From Nocardia crassostreae (GTDB lineage: Bacteria > Actinomycetota > Actinomycetes > Mycobacteriales > Mycobacteriaceae): DNA of 64,000 nucleotides. The stretch is from assembly GCF_001613405.1 (NCBI RefSeq), contig NZ_BDCH01000020.1, forward strand, positions 62,001 through 126,000. The letters run 5' to 3'. The position numbers and the translations under genes were made by a program. The notes below the pieces were generated by a model. It worked only from the letters and a program-made list of their open reading frames with translations. It searched no databases and was not told the origin of the DNA. The stretch's first letter is position 1. Each line of letters begins with the position of its first letter. Shown here one piece after another: positions 19,668 through 27,963 of the stretch.

Positions 19668-20503
19668 TGGATCGCGCGGCCTACGCCGAACGCATCACCG
19701 AAGTGCTCGCCGGTGAGCACGGGCACAAGGTCGGTTATCCGATCGGCTTGTGTGCCGTGGAAGTAGTGCGCACCGTGCCGGTGGGTGCGGGCCTGGTGCG
19801 GATCACCTTCCGCGGTGCGGATCTCGCCGGATTCCACAGCTATGTGCCGGACGAGCATGTGCGCCTGGTCTTCCCGGGCGAGGACGGCGTGCTGCGGCTG
19901 CCCAAGAAGGACGGGCTGTCCCTGGAATGGGGCAACCCGCGCCCGGTGTCGCGCGAGTACACCGTGCGCCGCTTCAGCGCCGAAGACCGGGAACTGGATA
20001 TCGATTTCGCCATCCACCCTGGCGGTTTGGCCTCGGACTGGGCCCTGGCGGCCGTCCCCGGCACCCCCATGCACATTGCGGGCCCGCCCGGCGGCGTGGT
20101 GGTGCCCAAGACCTACGACAAGTACCTGCTGATCGGCGATATCACCGCGCTGCCCGCCATTGCCCGCTGGCTGGAATGGCTGCCGCGCGACTCCGCGGGC
20201 TGGGCATTCATCGAGGTGACCGGACCCGATGAGGAGATCGCCATCGACGCCCCGCCGGGATTCGCCGTGCACTGGGTGCACCGCGGTGATGCCGAGCCGG
20301 GCACCGGCGACGCCCTGGAGAAGGCCGCGCGCATGGTGGAAGTTACTGCCGGAGAACGGGTTTACGCCTGGCTCGCCGGTGAGTCGGGCGTGCTGAAGCC
20401 GATGCGCCGCTGGGTGCGCACCGAGCTCGGCATCGGCCCCAAGGACTGCCTGATCGCCGGGTACTGGAAGCGCGGCGTCGCCGATTACGACCGAGACGAG
20501 TGA
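19667..20503 (+). CDS. Siderophore-interacting protein (FAD ferric-siderophore reductase)
   Basis: 278-residue SIP-family flavoprotein that reduces Fe(III)-siderophore in the cytoplasm to free the iron. Residues ~20-140 form the FAD barrel with the flavin motif SREYTVRRF. Residues ~140-270 form the NAD(P)H domain, with LLIGDITALPAIARWLEWLP and the C-terminal CLIAGYWKRGVADY typical of the family. The ATG overlaps the preceding stop (TGATG), so translation is coupled. Confidence 0.92.
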   Translation: MDRAAYAERITEVLAGEHGHKVGYPIGLCAVEVVRTVPVGAGLVRITFRGADLAGFHSYVPDEHVRLVFPGEDGVLRLPKKDGLSLEWGNPRPVSREYTVRRFSAEDRELDIDFAIHPGGLASDWALAAVPGTPMHIAGPPGGVVVPKTYDKYLLIGDITALPAIARWLEWLPRDSAGWAFIEVTGPDEEIAIDAPPGFAVHWVHRGDAEPGTGDALEKAARMVEVTAGERVYAWLAGESGVLKPMRRWVRTELGIGPKDCLIAGYWKRGVADYDRDE

Positions 20504-20509
20504 GGGATC

Positions 20510-20791
20510 ATGACCAACGAGAACACCGCGCTAGCCGACGAGAACACGGCGCCAGCCGACGAGAGCGCGGCGGGCGCCGAGCGGCAGCGCGTAATCGACG
20601 ATGTCGCAGCCGCTCTGGGCATCGACGCGAGTGAACTGGACGACGAGACCAATCTGCTCGACGCCGGGCTGGACTCGGTGCGCATCATGTCGCTGGTGGA
20701 GAAGTGGCGGGCCGACGGCTTCGAGCACGTCGACTTCCCCAGTCTCGCGGCCGCTCCCGTCCTGGGATCGTGGATCGACGTGCTGTCTTGA
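20510..20791 (+). CDS. Stand-alone aryl carrier protein for 2,3-DHB
   Basis: 93 residues. The carrier domain (residues ~25-93) has the phosphopantetheine site LLDAGLDSVRIM, with Ser56 the attachment residue; GLDSVRIM is typical of the aryl carrier domain at the end of EntB/DhbB. The local isochorismatase lacks that domain, so this gene supplies it in trans. The N-terminal 22 residues are a low-complexity Ala/Glu/Asn tail with a repeated ENTA-ADE pattern. It should be loaded by the DHB-AMP ligase next door and feed the first condensation domain of the NRPS. Confidence 0.9.
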   Translation: MTNENTALADENTAPADESAAGAERQRVIDDVAAALGIDASELDDETNLLDAGLDSVRIMSLVEKWRADGFEHVDFPSLAAAPVLGSWIDVLS

Positions 20792-20830
20792 CGGGTGGCG
20801 CGGCGGTATCCGCGCCACCTCGCGGTGCGG

Positions 20831-20862
20831 TAGCCGCACGGCCCCGCGGGGCTGTGCGGCTA
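20831..20862. terminator. Bidirectional terminator between carrier protein and DHB-AMP ligase genes
   Basis: 15-bp stem 20831-20845/20848-20862 (one G.T pair) in the 77-bp space between convergent stops at 20791 and 20869. Confidence 0.8.
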
Positions 20863-20868
20863 TTGCTG

Positions 20869-22458
20869 TCAGTTCCGGTGCGCCCCTTCGGCGAGCAGCT
20901 GCCGCAGATCCTTGCGGCTGATCTTGCCGACCCCGGTCTCCGGGAAGTTCTCGACGACCACCACCGAGTCGGGCATCTTCCATGCCGCCACCCCGCGCTC
21001 GCGCACGAAGGCGCTGATGCGTTGTCCCAGTACCGGATCCGGCGTGCCCACGATCACCGCATGGCGAATGCCCGGATGCGCAAGCAGGTGTTCCTCGAGC
21101 TCCTCGGCCGACACCTTCTCACCGCCGCGGTTGATCCAGTCCCCGGCCCGGCCGCGCACCTCGAGATTGCCGTCGGGCCGCAGGCTCACGATGTCACCGG
21201 TGGTGTACCAGCCGTCGGCGGTGAAGCTGCGGGCATTGGCCTCGGGATTGTCGTAGTAGCCGCGAATCGTGTACGGCCCCTGGGTGACCAGATTGCCGTC
21301 CGTCCCCGGCGGCACCTCGACGCCGTGGTCGTCGACCACCTTGACCCGGTCGTACTCCGACATCGGGCGGCCCTGGGTGCAGATCACCACCTCGTGCGGA
21401 TCATCCAATCGCGTGTAGCAGACCAGACCTTCGGCCATGCCGAACACCTGCTGCAAGGTGACCCCCAGCGCCGGTCCGACGCGCTCGGCCAGCTCCTCCG
21501 GGCAGCGCGCACCGCCCACCAGCACCACCCGCAGGCTGGACAGGTCCGGGGTGTCACCGGCTTCGGCCCGCTCCACCCACAGCCGTGCCAGCGGCGGCAC
21601 CAGACCGGTCATGGTCACGCCGAACCGTTCGATGAGCGGAAACGCCGTCGCCGGTGTGGGATCCGGCGTTAGCGCCACGGTGCCGCCCGCCCACAGCACG
21701 CCCAGAATGCCGGGCGAGCTCATCGGGAAGTTGTGCGCCACCGGCAGCGTCGCGAGATACACGCTGTCGCTGCCGAGTTCGCAGATCTCGGCGCTGCGCC
21801 GCACGCTGAACAGGTAGTCGTCGTGGGTGCGGGGAATGAGCTTGGGAATGCCGGTACTGCCGCCGGACAGCTGCAGGAAGGCCACCTCACCGGCATCCAG
21901 CACGGGCAGTTCGCCCGGTTCGTCGCGGAACTCGTCGAGGGTGCGCGCGCCCGCAGGCAGCTCGGCCTCGTCGCCGACGATCAGCAGATGCTCGAGCGAG
22001 TCGACCTGCTGCCGGATCGAATCCGCCAGCGCCGCATAGTCGAACAGTTGATGCTTGCCGCAGCTGATCATGGCCTTGGCCCCGCTGGCGGTGGCGATGG
22101 GCACCAGTTCGGCCTGCCGATGCGCGGGCAGGCAGAACACCGGCAGCGCCCCCAGCCGGAACAGCGCGAAGATCACCTCGACGAATTCGGCCCGGTTCGG
22201 CAGCTGCACCAGCACCCGGTCCTGTCTGCCGATCCCGAGCCGCGCCAGGCCGGTGGCCAATGCGCGGGAACGCCGATCCAGCTCCGCGTAGCTCCAGCTG
22301 ACGGCCGGATCGACCACGGCGACGGCATCGGGAGTGGCGGCGGCCCGCGCGGCCAGCATGTCCCCGAAGGTCTCGCCGGTCCACAAGCCGAGCTCTCGAT
22401 ACCGTTGGGCGTCGGCCGCGGGCCACGGTGTGAAGCCGGGGAGAACGGTCGATGACAT
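20869..22458 (-). CDS. dhbE: 2,3-dihydroxybenzoate-AMP ligase
   Basis: 529-residue adenylating enzyme of the EntE/DhbE group: activates DHB as acyl-AMP and loads it on the aryl carrier protein. Visible are LQLSGGSTGIPKLIPRTHDDY (A3, split here into P-loop and the diagnostic IPRTH), LPVAHNFPMSSPG (aryl pocket, typical of DHB/salicylate ligases), FGMAEGL (A5), DGWYTTGD (A7), INRGGEKVSAEE (A8) and VGKISRKDL with the catalytic Lys. ATG 22458 gives the usual N-terminus VLPGFTPWP; the frame is open further upstream through the promoter. Divergent from dhbA, with one iron box between them. Confidence 0.94.
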   Translation of the reverse strand: MSSTVLPGFTPWPAADAQRYRELGLWTGETFGDMLAARAAATPDAVAVVDPAVSWSYAELDRRSRALATGLARLGIGRQDRVLVQLPNRAEFVEVIFALFRLGALPVFCLPAHRQAELVPIATASGAKAMISCGKHQLFDYAALADSIRQQVDSLEHLLIVGDEAELPAGARTLDEFRDEPGELPVLDAGEVAFLQLSGGSTGIPKLIPRTHDDYLFSVRRSAEICELGSDSVYLATLPVAHNFPMSSPGILGVLWAGGTVALTPDPTPATAFPLIERFGVTMTGLVPPLARLWVERAEAGDTPDLSSLRVVLVGGARCPEELAERVGPALGVTLQQVFGMAEGLVCYTRLDDPHEVVICTQGRPMSEYDRVKVVDDHGVEVPPGTDGNLVTQGPYTIRGYYDNPEANARSFTADGWYTTGDIVSLRPDGNLEVRGRAGDWINRGGEKVSAEELEEHLLAHPGIRHAVIVGTPDPVLGQRISAFVRERGVAAWKMPDSVVVVENFPETGVGKISRKDLRQLLAEGAHRN

Positions 22459-22543
22459 TGTGGGACAACTCTTTTCAGGAGAATTCGGTCGGCGCGCCCG
22501 AGGGCGAAAAGCTAACTTTGCGAACGGGCGCACCACATTCTTA

Positions 22544-22562
22544 TCAGGTTAGGCTAACCTTA
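22544..22562. promoter_or_regulatory. Strong IdeR box between dhbE and dhbA
   Basis: TCAGGTTAGGCTAACCTTA matches the IdeR/DtxR consensus at 17 of 19 positions. It ends on the A of the dhbA ATG (22562), so the dhbA transcript is probably leaderless or nearly so. It lies 86 bp upstream of dhbE and can serve both directions. Confidence 0.9.
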
Positions 22563-23362
22563 TGGCCATGATCGATTCGGGTGAGCGCGTGGTCGTCGTG
22601 ACCGGAGCCGCCGCGGGTATCGGAGCCGCCGTGGCGGCCGCCCTCGCGAGCGACGCCGACGCGATATCGCTGTGGGACCGAGATCCGCGGGTCCACGAGG
22701 TGGCACGGGAATTGAGCGCCGGGACACCGGCTTCCGTCTCCAGCGTGGAGGTGGACGTCACCGACCGTAGCGCAGTCGGGGACGCCTTCGACAAATTGAG
22801 CGTCGAGCACGGCTCGGCCACCGTGGTCGTGCACGCGGCCGGAATCATGCTCGCGAGCACCGGCCTGGACACCACACCGGAGGACTGGGACCGCAGCATG
22901 GCGGTCAATGCCACCGGCGTCGTGCACGTCACCCAGCGCGCCGCCGCCGATATGGTGAGCGCGGGCGGCGGCGCCATCGTCGTCGTATCCTCCAATGCCG
23001 CAAGCGCTCCGCGCGTCGGCATGGCCGCCTACTGCGCCTCCAAGGCCGCCGCCGCCTTCACCCGGGCCCTCGCCCTGCAGGTCGCCCCGCACGGGGTGCG
23101 CGTGAACCTGGTCTCGCCCGGTTCCACCGACACCCCCATGTTGCGGGGCCTGTTCGCCGACGGCGACCAGCCGCTCACCGATGCTTCCCACACCGCCCTG
23201 CTGGACGGTGATCCGACGGCCTACCGCCTCGGAATTCCCCTGCGGCGCATTGCCGCTCCCGCCGATATCGCCGCGGCGGTCAGCTTCCTGGTATCCGACG
23301 ACGCCCGCCACATCACCCTGCACGATCTGCGGGTGGACGGCGGCGCGACGCTCGACATGTGA
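22562..23362 (+). CDS. dhbA: 2,3-dihydro-2,3-dihydroxybenzoate dehydrogenase
   Basis: 266-residue short-chain dehydrogenase (EntA/DhbA): NAD-dependent last step of DHB formation. It has VVTGAAAGIGAAVA (cofactor glycine motif, residues ~11-24), VHAAGI, Ser in VVVSSNAAS, catalytic Tyr/Lys in AAYCASKAAA, and VSPGSTDTPM. ATG 22562 sits on the iron box; ATG 22568 is an alternative. Together with dhbC (9 bp on) and dhbB it makes DHB from chorismate. Confidence 0.92.
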   Translation: MAMIDSGERVVVVTGAAAGIGAAVAAALASDADAISLWDRDPRVHEVARELSAGTPASVSSVEVDVTDRSAVGDAFDKLSVEHGSATVVVHAAGIMLASTGLDTTPEDWDRSMAVNATGVVHVTQRAAADMVSAGGGAIVVVSSNAASAPRVGMAAYCASKAAAAFTRALALQVAPHGVRVNLVSPGSTDTPMLRGLFADGDQPLTDASHTALLDGDPTAYRLGIPLRRIAAPADIAAAVSFLVSDDARHITLHDLRVDGGATLDM

Positions 23363-23371
23363 CCCGAGAGG

Positions 23372-24514
23372 ATGATCCCCATTTCCGCCACGACCCCCGA
23401 TACCTCGGAACCCGCCTTTATCCTGGCCCGGCCGCACCGGACCGTGATCGCGCACGGCATCGGCCGGGTGTTCACCGGCGCCGCCGAGGCGGTCGCCGCC
23501 CTGCGCGGCGGGCAGGTCGAATACATTGTCGGCGCACTGCCTTTCGAAGTGGGCGCACCCGCCGCGCTGTTCGCGCCGCAGTCCGTCACGGTGCTGGACT
23601 CCCCGTACCGGCCCGCTGCGCCGGAGTCCCTACCGCGCTTCGAGATCGACTCCGCGGTACCGCCGAGCGCCCATATGGAGCGGGTCGCCGCCGCGGTCCG
23701 GCTGCTGGCCGACCCGGTCCACTCGCCACGAAAAGTGGTGCTGGCCAGGTCGATTAGCGCCCGCGCCGACCGGCCCATGCGGGCCGCCGAACTGCTGGAC
23801 CTGCTGGTGGCCACCGATCCGGTCGGCAATGGCTTCCTCGTGGACCTGTCCGCCGCGGGCGAGGTGTACGACGGTAAGCACCTGGTCGGCTCCAGCCCCG
23901 AAATTCTCGTCCGCCGCGACGGCGCCGAGGTGCTCAGTCACCCGCTGGCCGGTTCGACCCGCCGCGCCCCCGATGCCGACGCCGACCGCGCGGCCGCGCA
24001 GCATCTGCTCGGCTCCGCGAAGGATCAGCACGAGCACGGCTATGTGGTGGAACAGGTCAGCGATGTGCTGCGGGACCGCTGCGCCGCCGTGAACACCCCT
24101 GCCGCACCGGAACTCACGAGCACTCCGGAGATGTGGCATCTGGGCACCCCGATCACCGCCACCGTGCCCGTCGACGGCCCGTCCGCTCTCGAACTCGCGG
24201 CCGCCCTGCACCCCACCCCCGCCATCTGCGGCACCCCGACCGCCGCGGCCGCCCGCGTGATCGCCGACCTCGAGGGCGATCGCGGCTTCTACGCCGGTGC
24301 GGTCGGCTGGTGCGCCGCCTCCGGCGACGGTGAATGGATGGTCAGCATCCGCTGCGCCGAACTGGCCGCCGACGGACGGAGCCTGCTCGCCCACGCGGGC
24401 GGCGGCATTGTCGCCGAATCCGATCCGGCCGCCGAACTGGCCGAGACCACCGGCAAATTCCAGCGCATCCTCGGCCCCCTCGGCATAACCGACGTACCGG
24501 TCACAGTCGCCTGA
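23372..24514 (+). CDS. dhbC: Isochorismate synthase
   Basis: 380-residue chorismate-using enzyme (EntC/DhbC): converts chorismate to isochorismate with Mg2+. Conserved blocks are SSPEILVRRDGAEVLSHPLAGS, KDQHEHGYVVEQV (Mg-binding Glu region), WHLGTPITA, LHPTPAICGTPT and the C-terminal FYAGAVGW followed by GGGIVAESDPAAELAET. The Shine-Dalgarno GAGAGG is unusually tight against the ATG. It lacks the lyase features of a salicylate synthase, and the presence of dhbA and dhbB supports DHB rather than salicylate. Confidence 0.92.
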   Translation: MIPISATTPDTSEPAFILARPHRTVIAHGIGRVFTGAAEAVAALRGGQVEYIVGALPFEVGAPAALFAPQSVTVLDSPYRPAAPESLPRFEIDSAVPPSAHMERVAAAVRLLADPVHSPRKVVLARSISARADRPMRAAELLDLLVATDPVGNGFLVDLSAAGEVYDGKHLVGSSPEILVRRDGAEVLSHPLAGSTRRAPDADADRAAAQHLLGSAKDQHEHGYVVEQVSDVLRDRCAAVNTPAAPELTSTPEMWHLGTPITATVPVDGPSALELAAALHPTPAICGTPTAAAARVIADLEGDRGFYAGAVGWCAASGDGEWMVSIRCAELAADGRSLLAHAGGGIVAESDPAAELAETTGKFQRILGPLGITDVPVTVA

Positions 24515-24680
24515 CTGTCCCGCCTCCCCGGAACTTCAGCGCCCGGCTGAGAGCCGTTGGAGACGCGCACGCGTGCCAGCGGTCAGGTGGGTGTCTGAAT
24601 TTTGGGCGTACCCGATGAGTTACCCGGCCCTCACGAAATCAGTGGGTCACCGATCCACAAGAACGATTACCGGAGTTTCC

Positions 24681-25352
24681 ATGCCTATCCCCCCGATCGC
24701 CCCCTATTCGATGCCGACCGCCGACGAGGTCACCCCCAATCAGGTCGACTGGACCATCGATCCCACCCGCGCGGCCCTGCTCATCCACGATATGCAGGAG
24801 TACTTCATCTCGGCCTACGACACCACGCGGGAACCGGCCAGCACGCTCATCGACAACATCGCGACCCTGCGCGCCCGCTGCCACGACCTCGGCATCCCGG
24901 TCATCTACACCATGCAGCCCGGCAACCAGCACCCTTCGCGCCGCGGCATTCTCGCCGACTTCTGGGGTTCGGGCATGTCCACCGGCCCCGACACCGAGGT
25001 CATCGCCGAACTGCGGCCCACCCCGCGTGACATCCAGGTCACCAAGTGGCGCTACTCGGCCTTCCAGCGCACCGACCTACGCGACCTGCTCAGCTTCTAC
25101 AACCGCGATCAGCTCATCGTCACCGGCGTCTACACCCACATGGGCTGCATGCTCAGCGCCGCGGACGCTTTCATGAGCGATATCCATCCGTTCCTGGTCT
25201 CCGACGCCACCGCCGACTTCAGCCGCGACGAACACGTCATGGCCCTCAACTACGTCACCCGCCGCTGCGGCGCGGTGACCGCGACGGCCGACCTGCTCCA
25301 CCATCTGGGCGGCGTGCCCGTCTCGGCTGGCGTCAACCCGCTGGCCAACTGA
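24681..25352 (+). CDS. dhbB: Isochorismatase without carrier domain
   Basis: 223-residue cysteine-hydrolase-fold enzyme: hydrolyses isochorismate to 2,3-dihydro-DHB and pyruvate. It has IPPIAPYSMP and LLIHDMQEYF (catalytic Asp), VTKWRYSAFQRTDL (Lys), and GVYTHMGCMLSAADAF (Cys region). EntB and DhbB carry a C-terminal aryl carrier domain of about 75 residues; this protein ends before it, and the carrier is encoded separately at 20510-20791. ATG 24681 has CGGAG upstream. The 166-bp gap from dhbC shows no clear promoter or terminator. Confidence 0.93.
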   Translation: MPIPPIAPYSMPTADEVTPNQVDWTIDPTRAALLIHDMQEYFISAYDTTREPASTLIDNIATLRARCHDLGIPVIYTMQPGNQHPSRRGILADFWGSGMSTGPDTEVIAELRPTPRDIQVTKWRYSAFQRTDLRDLLSFYNRDQLIVTGVYTHMGCMLSAADAFMSDIHPFLVSDATADFSRDEHVMALNYVTRRCGAVTATADLLHHLGGVPVSAGVNPLAN

Positions 25353-25354
25353 AC

Positions 25355-25768
25355 CTAGGCGGATTCGCGGTACACGGCGATGACCGGGATGCGGCGGGAG
25401 GTGTTCGCGCGGTAGTTGGCGAACTCGGGGAGGATCTCGACCATGCGGTTGAACTGGGTGTCGGCCTCGTCGCCGGTGAGGAATTCGGCCTTGCCGGTGT
25501 AGGTTTCGGCGCCGGTCTCGACCGTGAGCTCCGGATTGGCGCGCAGGTTGTGGTACCAGGCCGGATGCTTGTCGGCGCCGCCGTTCGACGCGATCAGCAC
25601 GATGCGGTCGGCGCCGGGCACGCACACCAGCGGATTGGTAATGCGGCGGCCGGATTTCGCGCCGGTAGTGGTGATGAGGACCATATTGTCGCGCCCCTCG
25701 AAGGGGCCGCCCACCTTGCCGCCATTGGCGCGGAATTCGGCGATCACGTTCTCGTTGAATGCGTTCAC
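25355..25768 (-). CDS. Ddn-like nitroreductase-family protein
   Basis: 137 residues of the deazaflavin (F420)-dependent nitroreductase/Ddn family (FDOR-B/DUF385). It includes MVLITTTGAKSGRRITNPL, DRIVLIASNGGADKHPAWYHNLRANPE and a C-terminal RRIPVIAVYRE. Such split-barrel proteins use F420H2 for quinone or nitro-compound reduction. It is convergent with dhbB, with only 2 bp between stops, so it is not part of the siderophore operon. Confidence 0.88.
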   Translation of the reverse strand: MNAFNENVIAEFRANGGKVGGPFEGRDNMVLITTTGAKSGRRITNPLVCVPGADRIVLIASNGGADKHPAWYHNLRANPELTVETGAETYTGKAEFLTGDEADTQFNRMVEILPEFANYRANTSRRIPVIAVYRESA

Positions 25769-25808
25769 CCCTACGCCAACAGCGGTTTCGGGCCGAAACT
25801 TCCCCGAA

Positions 25809-27227
25809 TCAATCCGGTTCGGGCGCTTCGGCGATCGGGTCGGGCAGGGTCCAGCGGTCGGTGCGGCGGGGTCGCAGGTAGAGGCGGTAGTAGAGCGCGC
25901 CCAGGAGCATGGTGAGCACGCCCACCGCCAGCTGCGTCCAGGTCTCCACCAGGACCCGGTAGCTGATGTAGAGGACCACCGCGATGACGATCAGCGGCGG
26001 GATCGGCCACAGCGGCATGCGGTAGCCGCGGCTGGTGCGGGCGTGGGGGCGGCGCAGGCGGAGGGCTGCCAGGGCGACTATGAGGTAGACGAGGACGACG
26101 GTCGCGCCGGTGGCGGTGATGAGCCAGTCGAGGGGGATGAAACTCGCCGCCAGGGCGGCGAGCGCGCCGACCGCGAGGGTGGCGGCGACGGGGGTGTGCA
26201 GCGCGGGATGGACCCCGCCCAGGACGCGGTCGATCGGATCGGGCCAGGAGCGGTCGCGGGCCGACGCGAACAGCAGCCGCGCGATCTGCAGGATGATGGC
26301 GATTACGGCATTGATGATGGCAATGGCAATGCCCAGGCTCACCAGTTTGTTGATCAGTTCACCGCCGCGGCTGGTGAGCAGGTAGTTCATGGGGGCGTCG
26401 CTGCCGAGCAGCTCCGTCATGCTCGGTGCGCCGAGAACGACCGCGGCCAAGGGGATCACCTCCACGGCCACGGTGACCGCCAGACAGACCATGATGACGC
26501 GGCCGATGGAGGTGACGGCGTTCTTGGTCTCCTCGGCGTAGTAGACCGCGGCGCCGTATCCGTTGTAGGCGAACAGGGCCACGGGGATCAGCGCCGCGGC
26601 CGCGCCCGCGGTAATGCCGGTCAACTGATCGCCGTCCAGGGTCTGGGCGCGGAAGAACTCGCCCGGGCCGCGTTCCACATTGGCGAAGCCGAGAACGGCC
26701 AGGGTGATGATGGCGAGGATCTCCATGGCCAGGGCGATGCCGGTGATCCACGCATTGGTGCGGATCTTCAGCAGGGCGACGGCGGTGGTGGCGAGGATGA
26801 CGGCCACGCCGATCCACTTGCCGCTCAGGACTTCCCAGACCGCACCCAGATAGTCGCCGGTGCCCAGGGCGATAACGGCGATGATGAGGATGCCGGAGAC
26901 CAGGGTGAGCAGGAAGGTGGCGAAGCCGACGGGTTTGCCGAGCAGCCGTGCGGCCCAGCTGTATTCGCCGCCCGCCACCGGATAGGTGGCGGAGAGTTCG
27001 GCGTAGCAGAGGCCGACGAAGACGGCGGCGAGCGCGGCGACCAGGAAGATCGAGACCGACGCGCCCCCGGCGCCCAGCAGCACCGCCGGGACGATGATGA
27101 AGACGCTGGACGCCGGGGTCACCGCGGACAGGGTGATGAGGATGTTCTCGCGCATGGACAGCGAGCGCGACAGTTGCTGGCGGTAGGTGGAGACGGACTG
27201 GGCTCCAGGGGGCGCGGGATCGGGCAT
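25809..27227 (-). CDS. APC-superfamily amino acid permease
   Basis: 472-residue membrane transporter with about 12 helices. The N-terminus has SMRENILITLSAVTPASSVF, then ELSATYPVAGGEYSWAARL, the conserved APC helix 2-3 region; FAYNGYGAAVYYAEETKNA lies in the middle. A cytoplasmic acidic tail ends the protein. Substrate is not predictable. It is divergent from a TetR gene and a P1-family aminopeptidase, with a perfect palindrome between them, suggesting coregulated uptake and processing of amino acids or amides. Confidence 0.87.
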   Translation of the reverse strand: MPDPAPPGAQSVSTYRQQLSRSLSMRENILITLSAVTPASSVFIIVPAVLLGAGGASVSIFLVAALAAVFVGLCYAELSATYPVAGGEYSWAARLLGKPVGFATFLLTLVSGILIIAVIALGTGDYLGAVWEVLSGKWIGVAVILATTAVALLKIRTNAWITGIALAMEILAIITLAVLGFANVERGPGEFFRAQTLDGDQLTGITAGAAAALIPVALFAYNGYGAAVYYAEETKNAVTSIGRVIMVCLAVTVAVEVIPLAAVVLGAPSMTELLGSDAPMNYLLTSRGGELINKLVSLGIAIAIINAVIAIILQIARLLFASARDRSWPDPIDRVLGGVHPALHTPVAATLAVGALAALAASFIPLDWLITATGATVVLVYLIVALAALRLRRPHARTSRGYRMPLWPIPPLIVIAVVLYISYRVLVETWTQLAVGVLTMLLGALYYRLYLRPRRTDRWTLPDPIAEAPEPD

Positions 27228-27241
27228 CGCAAGCCACCTTT

Positions 27242-27261
27242 CTTTGATTGTTCAATCAAAG
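27242..27261. promoter_or_regulatory. Palindromic TetR operator
   Basis: Perfect inverted repeat CTTTGATTG-TT-CAATCAAAG, 14 bp before the permease start and 75 bp before tetR. It is AT-rich against a high-GC background and well placed to control both divergent units. Confidence 0.75.
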
Positions 27262-27336
27262 AATCAATGAATCCGCTTTTCAATGGCCGTAAGTTTGGTT
27301 AATTTGTTTTTAACTGGAAGTCAGGGAAAGGGCGGG

Positions 27337-27963
27337 ATGGGCAGGCGGAAGGATCAGGAGAAGGCGCGGGCCGCCATTGTCGACGCCACCCTGGCCGCCA
27401 TCCGCGAGCGCGGGGTGGACGCGCTGCGCATCCGGGACGTGGCGCAGCTCGCGGGGGTGTCCACGGGCACCGTGCACTACTACTTCGAGGACTTCGACAA
27501 CCTGCTGCACGAGGTGCATCGGCAAGCGAGCGAACGGTTCTGCACCGATCGCATGGCCATGGTGGCCGGGATTCCGGACGCGCGGGCGAAGATGCGGGCC
27601 ATGATCGTGGCCGGACTGCCCAGTTCGACGGAGGATCCGCTCGTCATCGCGCTGTACGCGCTCAATGCCTATATGAACTTCCGCGATCACCACGCGGCGC
27701 TCACCACCGCCCTGTACGAGAAGCAGGTGGCGCTCTACCTGGCGGTGCTGGAAGTCGGTGCGGCGCAAGGGCATTTCACGCTCACCGAATCGGCGTTGGA
27801 CATCGCCAACAATCTGGTGGCGCTCGAGGACGCCTACGGGCTGCACATCATCACGCCCAATCGGGCGGTGCCGCCCGCGCGGGCGGCCGAGCTCATCTGC
27901 TCCTATGCCCGCACCGCCACGGGGTGCGCGGATATCACCACGACCTCCGGGGAGACCGCATGA
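27337..27963 (+). CDS. TetR-family regulator of permease/peptidase module
   Basis: 208 residues from ATG 27337, preceded by GGAAAGGGCGGG. The helix-turn-helix covers residues ~10-55 (IRDVAQLAGVSTGTVHYYF), followed by a helical ligand domain. It overlaps the P1 peptidase by 4 bp (ATGA) and is divergent from the APC permease; the palindrome at 27242-27261 is its likely site. Confidence 0.85.
   Translation: MGRRKDQEKARAAIVDATLAAIRERGVDALRIRDVAQLAGVSTGTVHYYFEDFDNLLHEVHRQASERFCTDRMAMVAGIPDARAKMRAMIVAGLPSSTEDPLVIALYALNAYMNFRDHHAALTTALYEKQVALYLAVLEVGAAQGHFTLTESALDIANNLVALEDAYGLHIITPNRAVPPARAAELICSYARTATGCADITTTSGETA

Noticed and set aside
24573..24680. N-terminal extension of isochorismatase from 24573
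   Set aside because: Family proteins start at the MPIPPIAPY block and CGGAG precedes ATG 24681; the extension has no conserved residues.
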